Positions 14,963 through 19,463 of a stretch of DNA of 19,463 nt are shown here, one piece after another. The DNA is taken from contig JACPBN010000086.1 of NCBI GenBank assembly GCA_016180275.1, forward strand, positions 1 through 19,463, written 5' to 3'. Both the position numbers and the translations under genes were made by a program. Within the stretch, counting starts at the first letter, position 1. Each line of letters opens with the position of its first letter. The DNA comes from Candidatus Woesearchaeota archaeon. Lineage in GTDB: Archaea > Nanobdellota > Nanobdellia > Woesearchaeales > UBA10200. Under the pieces are notes generated by a model, which made no database searches, was not told where the DNA came from, and was given only the letters and a program-made list of their open reading frames with translations.

Positions 14963-15091
14963 ATGCTAGAGCTTGATGCAGCAAATGTCGAAGAATTCAA
15001 TGAATTCAGGGCATATCGCTTGTTTAGAGAAGAGACTCTCTGTGGTGCTATTATTTTAATTGCTTTCATTATTCTGTTTGTGTTCTTATAG
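14963..15091 (+). CDS. Small single-pass membrane protein, 42 residues
   Basis: The sequence starts MLELDAANVEEFNEFRAYRL and finishes with a hydrophobic run AIILIAFIILFVFL that ends at the C-terminus. This gives an acidic, helical cytoplasmic part and one tail anchor helix at about 28-42. GAGGT lies five bases before the ATG. The stop TAG runs straight into GGTGAT, the ribosome site of the next small gene, so the pair is probably translated together. No family is recognised. Tail-anchored small proteins often modulate a larger membrane complex, but no partner is evident here. Confidence 0.6.
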   Translation: MLELDAANVEEFNEFRAYRLFREETLCGAIILIAFIILFVFL

Positions 15092-15100
15092 GGTGATAAA

Positions 15101-15259
15101 ATGATCCGAATTCTCGCGTTATGGCTGATAGTCGCTGTTGTGATTAATATGTTCATGTTTGCCTTAGGCAGAGTTTCTGTATTGACGTTCTGGAGCATTA
15201 CCGGACTGGTTGGTGTGCTGGCTTATTATGTTATACCTTATTATAAAGAAAACGTCTAA
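15101..15259 (+). CDS. Small membrane protein, 52 residues, two helices
   Basis: The sequence starts MIRILALWLIVAVVINMFMF, then a short ALGRVSV turn, then a second hydrophobic stretch FWSITGLVGVLAYYVIPYY and a basic tail. Two membrane helices at about 3-21 and 29-47 fit a hairpin. The ribosome site AGGGTGAT overlaps the upstream stop codon, four bases before this ATG. The gene ends 79 bp before DNA ligase, which has its own TATA box, so the pair need not be co-expressed with ligase. The function is unknown. Confidence 0.6.
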   Translation: MIRILALWLIVAVVINMFMFALGRVSVLTFWSITGLVGVLAYYVIPYYKENV

Positions 15260-15294
15260 ATGTTATAACAGCATTTTAATTTATTTTTTAACAA

Positions 15295-15333
15295 CAAACT
15301 ATTTATACAAGCAACTATTAACAAAATCCGGTG
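15295..15333 (+). promoter_or_regulatory. Promoter and ribosome site of DNA ligase
   Basis: CAAAC plus TATTTATA (15300-15307) gives a predicted start near 15328. GGTG at 15330-15333, five bases before ATG 15339, supports that start; the long open stretch back to 15210 is upstream of the transcript start. Confidence 0.5.
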
Positions 15334-15338
15334 CTAAT

Positions 15339-17330
15339 ATGGACTATAAAGACCTGGTTGCAGTATATGAGAAACTGGAATCTACTACAAAGAGATTAGA
15401 AAAAATATATTACGTTGCAAAGCTATTGAGAGATAGCAATGACAAGGATCTGCCTGTATTAATTCTGTTATTGCAGGGAGTCATATTCCCGGCATGGGAA
15501 GAAAAAAAGATCGGCGTTGCGTCCCGTTTAGTTCTAAAAGCCATAAATGTTGCAACAGGCATAGAAGCAAAAAAGATTGAGCATGAATGGAAGCAGACTG
15601 GAGATTTAGGAAAAGTTGCAGAAAATCTTGTCGCGAGAAAGAAACAAGCAACATTATTTTCCAGAGAATTATCTGTTGAAAAGGTTTACAGTAATTTAAA
15701 GCAGCTGGCTGATTTAACAGGCCAGGGCACTGTTGATAAGAAAGTAAAATTAATTGCGGAGTTGTTAACCAGCGCAACTCCAAACCAGGCAAAATACATC
15801 ATTAGGGTAGTTCTGGAAGACTTAAGGGTTGGTACAGGTGAAGGTGTTCTTAGAGATGCAATTGTCTCTGCTTATTTTCCGCCGATATTTGGAGTGTATA
15901 ATTATTGCATAAATTGTAACAATACTGTGCCTGCAGCAGACAAATGTATTGAATGTAACAGCAAACTGGATGGTAAATTTAATTCAGCAAACATAGAAAA
16001 ATTTGAGAGTTATATGGAAAATTACAATAATAACTTAAAATCCGGCAAAGATAAAATAAAAATATTGAAAATAAAAAACCTGGAAGAGCTGCAGCATGAA
16101 GTTCTAAATAACTATGGTGTGATTGTCTGCGAAGATGAAAAACAGGCAAGAGAAGCATATAATTTCTTGGTTGGTTCACTTCAGGAGGCATTAGACATCT
16201 CAAATGATTTTGCAGATGTTGCATTACTGGCAAAAAATAAAGGCCTTTCTGGATTGTCAAATGTTAAGTTGGAAGCATTATCGCCGATTAAAGTCATGCT
16301 TTACCAAAAAGCTGCAGATATTTTAGATGCGTTTGAGCATGTGGCGCGTCCTGCTGCATTAGAATTTAAATATGACGGCTTTAGGTTACAGCTGCACAGA
16401 AACGGAGATAAGATTAAGCTTTTTACACGCAGTTTAGAGGATGTAACTGCGCAATTTCCTGATATTGTTAAAGTAATTAAAGAGAATATTGCATCAAGAA
16501 ATTATATTTTAGACAGCGAGGTTATTGGTTATAGCCCAAAGACAAGGAAGTTTCTGCCGTTTCAGCACATTTCACAAAGAATTAAGAGAAAGTATGACAT
16601 AAAAGAATTAATTGAAAAAGTGCCTGTAATTGTTAATTTGTTTGACGCAGTTTTAGTTGATGACAGAAATCTGATAAAATTGCCATTTGCAGAAAGAAGA
16701 GCAATTCTGAAAAAGATTGCTAATGAATTGCCGTATAAGATACAGCTTGCTGAACAATTAGTGACTGCTGACAATAAAGAAGCAGAAGAATTCTATAAAA
16801 AAGCACTTGAGCTTGGTAATGAAGGCATCATGGCTAAAAATTTGGAAGCTCCTTATAAGCCAGGTTCTAGAGTAGGTTATGGGGTAAAGATAAAGCCAAC
16901 AATGGAAAATCTAGATCTTGTTATTGTTGCAGCAGAATGGGGAGAAGGCAAGAGAAGCAAATGGTTAAGCAGTTTTACAGTTGCCTGCAGAGACGATGAT
17001 ACAGGTGAATTGTTTGAATTAGGCAAGGTCAGCACGGGATTGAAAGAGAAAGTTGAAGAAGGCGTTAGCTTTGAGGAAATGACTAAGTTATTAGAGCCAT
17101 TGATTGAAGAGGATGAGAGAGCAGGTAAAGGGGCAAAAAGCGTAAAAGAGATAAGAGTTAAGCCACAGATAGTTATTGAAGTAGGATATGAGGAGATACA
17201 GAAGTCATTAACTTATACAAGCGGTTATGCACTAAGATTTCCTCGCGTAATAAGATTACGGGCAGATAAGCCAGTTGATGAGATAAGCACTTTGTCACAA
17301 GTAGAAGAATGGTATTACGGACAGAAGTGA
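15339..17330 (+). CDS. lig: ATP-dependent DNA ligase with a zinc-ribbon insertion
   Basis: 663 residues; archaeal replicative ligases are usually about 560-610. It seals nicks in replication and repair using ATP. The N-terminal DNA-binding domain is followed by nucleotidyltransferase motifs: I (EFKYDGFRLQLHR, with K344 the adenylated lysine), III (ILDSEVIGY), IIIa (LPFQHISQRIKRK), IV (EGIMAKNL), V (GVKIKP). The OB-fold starts at LDLVIVAAEWGEGKRSKWLS and ends with motif VI-like RFPRVIRLRADK. Between VGTGEGVLRDAIVSAYF and ISNDFADVALLAKNKGL there is an extra segment of about 90 residues (about 183-272). It carries C190-x2-C193...C203-x2-C206, a compact zinc ribbon, then a Lys-rich helical part. 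In the usual enzyme the lysine is near residue 250, so its position at 344 agrees with an insertion. All catalytic motifs look intact. Confidence 0.93.
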   Translation: MDYKDLVAVYEKLESTTKRLEKIYYVAKLLRDSNDKDLPVLILLLQGVIFPAWEEKKIGVASRLVLKAINVATGIEAKKIEHEWKQTGDLGKVAENLVARKKQATLFSRELSVEKVYSNLKQLADLTGQGTVDKKVKLIAELLTSATPNQAKYIIRVVLEDLRVGTGEGVLRDAIVSAYFPPIFGVYNYCINCNNTVPAADKCIECNSKLDGKFNSANIEKFESYMENYNNNLKSGKDKIKILKIKNLEELQHEVLNNYGVIVCEDEKQAREAYNFLVGSLQEALDISNDFADVALLAKNKGLSGLSNVKLEALSPIKVMLYQKAADILDAFEHVARPAALEFKYDGFRLQLHRNGDKIKLFTRSLEDVTAQFPDIVKVIKENIASRNYILDSEVIGYSPKTRKFLPFQHISQRIKRKYDIKELIEKVPVIVNLFDAVLVDDRNLIKLPFAERRAILKKIANELPYKIQLAEQLVTADNKEAEEFYKKALELGNEGIMAKNLEAPYKPGSRVGYGVKIKPTMENLDLVIVAAEWGEGKRSKWLSSFTVACRDDDTGELFELGKVSTGLKEKVEEGVSFEEMTKLLEPLIEEDERAGKGAKSVKEIRVKPQIVIEVGYEEIQKSLTYTSGYALRFPRVIRLRADKPVDEISTLSQVEEWYYGQK

Positions 17331-17395
17331 TTATTCTAATTACTAATTTATTAATATGTTTGTTTTACTAATTTTTATAAAAGAGCCAAGATTAA

Positions 17396-17473
17396 CATTT
17401 AGACAATTTAATAAGAAATACCATTTAGACAATTTAATAAGAAATGCCATTTAGACAATTTAATAAGAAATAC
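17396..17473 (+). repeat. Three tandem copies of a 26-bp repeat
   Basis: CATTTAGACAATTTAATAAG plus AAATAC occurs at 17396-17421, 17422-17447 and 17448-17473; the second copy differs by one base (ATGC for ATAC). It lies between the ligase stop and the regulator's operator-like sites. A period of 26 bp is about 2.5 helical turns. Confidence 0.95.
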
Positions 17474-17490
17474 TTTCTTTTTTAAGCACT

Positions 17491-17527
17491 TGTTCCAAAT
17501 CTAGAACATTGTTCCAAAAAAGAAACA
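17491..17527 (+). promoter_or_regulatory. Two operator-like dyads upstream of the winged-helix regulator
   Basis: TGTTCCAAATCTAGAACA (17491-17508) is a TGTTC-N8-GAACA dyad. TGTTCCAAAAAAGAAACA (17510-17527) repeats it with weaker symmetry (TGTT...AACA). The copies start 19 bp apart, close to two helical turns, so bound dimers would face the same side. The second abuts the BoxA at 17528, a place where binding could block or recruit transcription factor B. Confidence 0.55.
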
Positions 17528-17535
17528 TTTAAATA
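17521..17535 (+). promoter_or_regulatory. Promoter of the regulator-TPR pair
   Basis: AGAAACA plus TTTAAATA (17528-17535). The predicted start near 17556 is only about six bases before the ATG, so the mRNA is nearly leaderless; no Shine-Dalgarno is seen. Confidence 0.6.
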
Positions 17536-17561
17536 ATTCTCTTGTTTATTGCCAAAACTTA

Positions 17562-18095
17562 ATGCAAAGGACAGACATTTTAGAGCAATTATTTGATAGT
17601 AAGGTGCTTAAGACACTTAGATTGTTCTATGCAGATGAAAAAACAGACTGCTATCTGCGTGAAATTGCCAAAAAAACAGGCATACCAGTAGCAACTGCAT
17701 TCCGTATTGTTAACAAATTAGCTGAACTGGGTATAATTGAGACTGTGCAAATAAAGAAATTCAAGCTCTATAAGCTGTGTGATAATGAGCATACTCGTTT
17801 CTTAGGCCAGTTTATCAGGAAGGAAAAACAGGCATTACAGGTGTTTATAACAAGGGCTAAGGCAATAGACGGTATTAACACAATAACATTGCAAGGCAGA
17901 GAAGAAAAAGATCGTGCAAATATCATTCTCATAGGCGCAAATATAGATCAAGCTAAAGTTAAAGAATTATGCGCTGTAATAAAGACAGAATTTAATTTTA
18001 CAATAACTGAGCTTATTTTAGGCGGGGAGCAGTTCAAGCAGATGGATTCAATGGGATTATTTCCGGGAAAAAAGCAGGTGTTGTATCAGAGATAA
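17562..18095 (+). CDS. Winged-helix transcriptional regulator with a degenerate nucleotidyltransferase-like C-terminal domain
   Basis: 177 residues. Residues 6-75 are a winged helix: DSKVLKTLRLFYADEKTDCY, then LREIAKKTGIPVATAFRIVN as helix-turn-helix, and LAELGIIETVQIKKFKLYKL as helix end and wing. It resembles archaeal ArsR/MarR-like regulators. After a basic helix, residues 100-177 (INTITLQGREEKDRANIILI...FTITELILGGEQFKQMDSMG) follow the strand and helix order of small nucleotidyltransferase domains. They lack the G-S...D-x-D catalytic signature, so this part is probably a ligand-sensing or dimerisation relic. That comparison is from memory and is tentative. The two upstream dyads suggest autoregulation. 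The next gene follows at 12 bp. Confidence 0.7.
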   Translation: MQRTDILEQLFDSKVLKTLRLFYADEKTDCYLREIAKKTGIPVATAFRIVNKLAELGIIETVQIKKFKLYKLCDNEHTRFLGQFIRKEKQALQVFITRAKAIDGINTITLQGREEKDRANIILIGANIDQAKVKELCAVIKTEFNFTITELILGGEQFKQMDSMGLFPGKKQVLYQR

Positions 18096-18107
18096 AAAGA
18101 GGTAACT

Positions 18108-18479
18108 ATGTTAAAGATTGTTATAAATTTGCATAGAAAAGAAAAGGGAATAAAAAGGGAGAAGAATCTAATTGATACTAAAAGTACTAATAGCACCGGA
18201 GGCTTAACTTACATCCGCGGCCTTCTAGACTATCATGAGCAAAAATATGAGACTGCAATAACCCATTTCAGCAGTATTTTAGACAAGCATCATGATGCTG
18301 CTTATATGGCAGCACTTGCAAGCCTGAAGTTAAACAACCATGGCAATGCAGAATTTTTTTTAGAAAAGTACGCAGAACATATAGATAACTGGCAAGAAAG
18401 CAATGAAAAGGAGTTTGCACAGAAAAGAATAGAAAATCTGAAAGAGATGATTAATACCGGAAAGATATTTTATTTATGA
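18108..18479 (+). CDS. Small TPR-like protein in an operon with the regulator
   Basis: 123 residues with a good ribosome site (AGAGGT, five bases before ATG). Residues 1-32 are basic and unstructured. Residues 33-91 read as two helical hairpins of tetratricopeptide type (YIRGLLDYHEQKYETAITHF, then AAYMAALASLKLNNHGNAEF), followed by a long charged helix. TPR units bind partner proteins. The 12-bp gap to the winged-helix regulator suggests co-transcription and perhaps interaction. The partner and process are unknown. Confidence 0.65.
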   Translation: MLKIVINLHRKEKGIKREKNLIDTKSTNSTGGLTYIRGLLDYHEQKYETAITHFSSILDKHHDAAYMAALASLKLNNHGNAEFFLEKYAEHIDNWQESNEKEFAQKRIENLKEMINTGKIFYL

Positions 18480-18484
18480 GTAAG

Positions 18485-18494
18485 TTAATAAATA
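18485..18494 (+). promoter_or_regulatory. TATA box for a leaderless peroxidase transcript
   Basis: TTAATAAATA is centred 27 bp before ATG 18517, the distance expected if the transcript starts at the ATG; no ribosome site precedes it. Read-through from the regulator operon is also possible. Confidence 0.4.
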
Positions 18495-18516
18495 GAGGCG
18501 CATTTATTCATTATTA

Positions 18517-19344
18517 ATGATAAAATACAAGACAAAGTGCGGACTATGCAGGAAAAACATGGCATTAGTTACTTATGCAAAGCAGTTTCCTGTCTGCAAA
18601 GAATGCCAGATGAAGCAGATGAAGCAGAAGATAACTGACCCTTACTACAAGAAATTGTTTGATATTGACCCTAAATGGTATGAAGAGAATGACTTTCTGC
18701 GCAGCATTAAAATAAATTATCTGCGATTTGAAGGTTTGACAGACAGGCAGGTAGAAGCATTTAAGCGAACAGTTGAGGAATTAAAAGATCCTAAACTAAA
18801 AGCACAAAGAGAGGCTGAAAGAGATGCTGCTAAAAAACAAAAATTAGCAGATAAGCAGGCATCTAAAAATCCTTTTTATAAATTTATAATTACCGATTTA
18901 AATGGCAATAGCATTTCTTTCAGTGAATTCAGGGGTAAAGTGGTATTAATAGTAAATGTTGCCAGCAAATGCGGGTATACTCCGCAATATAAAGGATTGC
19001 AGAAGCTATATGACAAGTATAAAGACAAAGGCTTTGTTGTTCTTGGCTTTCCATCAAATGATTTTGGAAATGAGGAGCCTGGAACTAATGAAGAGATAAA
19101 AAAATTTTGTTCAACTAATTATAAGATCACATTCCCTATGTTTGGAAAGATTGAAGTAACTGAATATAACAAACATTCTCTTTATAAATTCTTAACAACG
19201 TACTGTGAATCTTCTAATCAAAATGGTCCGGTAAAATGGAATTTTGAGAAGTTCCTGATAAATCAGCAAGGCCTGATAGTTGACAGGTTTGATAGCAAAG
19301 TTGAGCCTGAGGATATTGAAAGAGAGATAAAAAGGTTATTGTAA
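18517..19344 (+). CDS. Glutathione peroxidase-family thiol peroxidase fused to an N-terminal zinc-ribbon domain
   Basis: 275 residues; glutathione peroxidases are about 160. Residues 118-275 are the peroxidase, which reduces peroxides, probably with thioredoxin-like partners. C152 is the peroxidatic Cys in NVASKCGYT, W241 and N242 lie in KWNFEKFLI, and C198 (KKFCSTNY) is in the place of the resolving Cys of two-Cys members. The usual active-site Gln (FPCNQF) is replaced by Asp182 in FPSNDFG. Residues 1-91 form another domain: C8-x2-C11...C27-x2-C30 as a zinc ribbon, then YYKKLFDIDPKWYEEN and FLRSIKINYLRFEGLTDRQV. I recall similar stand-alone small proteins in DPANN genomes. A Lys/Ala-rich helical linker (91-117) joins the halves. 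No signal peptide is present, so the protein is cytoplasmic. Confidence 0.88.
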   Translation: MIKYKTKCGLCRKNMALVTYAKQFPVCKECQMKQMKQKITDPYYKKLFDIDPKWYEENDFLRSIKINYLRFEGLTDRQVEAFKRTVEELKDPKLKAQREAERDAAKKQKLADKQASKNPFYKFIITDLNGNSISFSEFRGKVVLIVNVASKCGYTPQYKGLQKLYDKYKDKGFVVLGFPSNDFGNEEPGTNEEIKKFCSTNYKITFPMFGKIEVTEYNKHSLYKFLTTYCESSNQNGPVKWNFEKFLINQQGLIVDRFDSKVEPEDIEREIKRLL

Positions 19345-19366
19345 CAGTAATTTTAGTATTTTTCTT

Positions 19367-19463
19367 GTATTTGTTTAGCTATAACAACATCAAAGCGGCG
19401 GCGACTGCCATTTTATGACGAACACAATTCCGTATCACGTAGCCAAGTTTTTTCGGGCGAAAC
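19367..19463 (+). repeat. Interspersed repeat, copy 4, cut by the window end
   Basis: Starts with GTATTTGTTTAGCT (19367-19380), then AACATCAAAGCGGCGGCGAC, TGCCATTTTATGACGAACAC and CGGGC. It is closest to the right arm of the 1053-1312 element read in reverse. It starts 22 bp after the peroxidase stop codon. The partner arm lies beyond the window. Confidence 0.75.

Noticed and set aside
15210..15338. Longer N-terminus for DNA ligase
   Set aside because: It overlaps the 52-residue gene, lies upstream of the TATA box at 15300 and has no ligase-like sequence.
1..19463. tRNA or rRNA genes
   Set aside because: Scanning the gaps on both strands showed no T-arm (GTTCRAnnC) in a cloverleaf context and no rRNA core motifs.

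Overview
The window looks like a piece of chromosome from a small-genome archaeon, most likely of the DPANN group (Woesearchaeota/Pacearchaeota-like). The basis is the low GC content, archaeal promoters (a BRE of roughly GCGAAAG next to TTTAAATA or TTTATATA boxes), Shine-Dalgarno sites matching the archaeal 16S tail (AGGTGATC), near-leaderless genes, an endonuclease Q gene, an ATP-dependent archaeal-type DNA ligase and a KRGQIALF-type membrane-anchor N-terminus. The lineage is inferred from recalled gene families and was not computed.

Layout. Positions 1-1409 are gene-poor: the first codons of a minus-strand gene cut by the window edge, one possible 42-codon minus-strand gene, and two copies of an interspersed repeat. 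Positions 1410-11732 hold a cell-surface block, all on the plus strand: a membrane-anchored exoprotein, a 2141-residue secreted or surface protein with fibronectin-III-like domains, EF-hand loops and a Cys-rich tail, and two adjacent paralogous polytopic membrane proteins. Positions 11820-12474 hold a two-gene module with overlapping genes, a winged-helix-like protein followed by a RelE-superfamily protein, behind a promoter that contains a 22-bp dyad. It reads as a toxin-antitoxin pair. Endonuclease Q follows on the minus strand, convergent with the RelE-like gene; the two share a CTAG in which both stop codons lie. Divergent from endonuclease Q is a lipoprotein with a cupredoxin-like domain that appears to have lost its copper ligands.

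Positions 14279-14962 are non-coding: another repeat copy, a lone strong promoter and a long hairpin. Two overlooked small membrane-protein genes (42 and 52 codons, stop codon of one inside the Shine-Dalgarno of the next) lead to DNA ligase, which carries a roughly 90-residue zinc-ribbon-containing insertion in its N-terminal half. After three 26-bp tandem repeats and two evenly spaced operator-like dyads come a winged-helix regulator, a TPR-like protein, and a glutathione peroxidase fused to an N-terminal zinc-ribbon domain. The window ends inside another repeat copy.

The most interesting non-genic signal is the interspersed repeat: four copies (about 460, 1053-1312 inverted, 14350, 19367), each about 240-260 bp where complete. 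Its ends are inverted repeats, and two copies form the same bulged hairpin with different but complementary sequences. It is either a palindrome-ended mobile element (MITE-like) or a structured RNA or DNA element. Base excision or deaminated-base repair (endonuclease Q with a C-terminal PCNA-binding-like motif) and nick sealing (ligase) lie within 3 kb of each other but are not in one operon.
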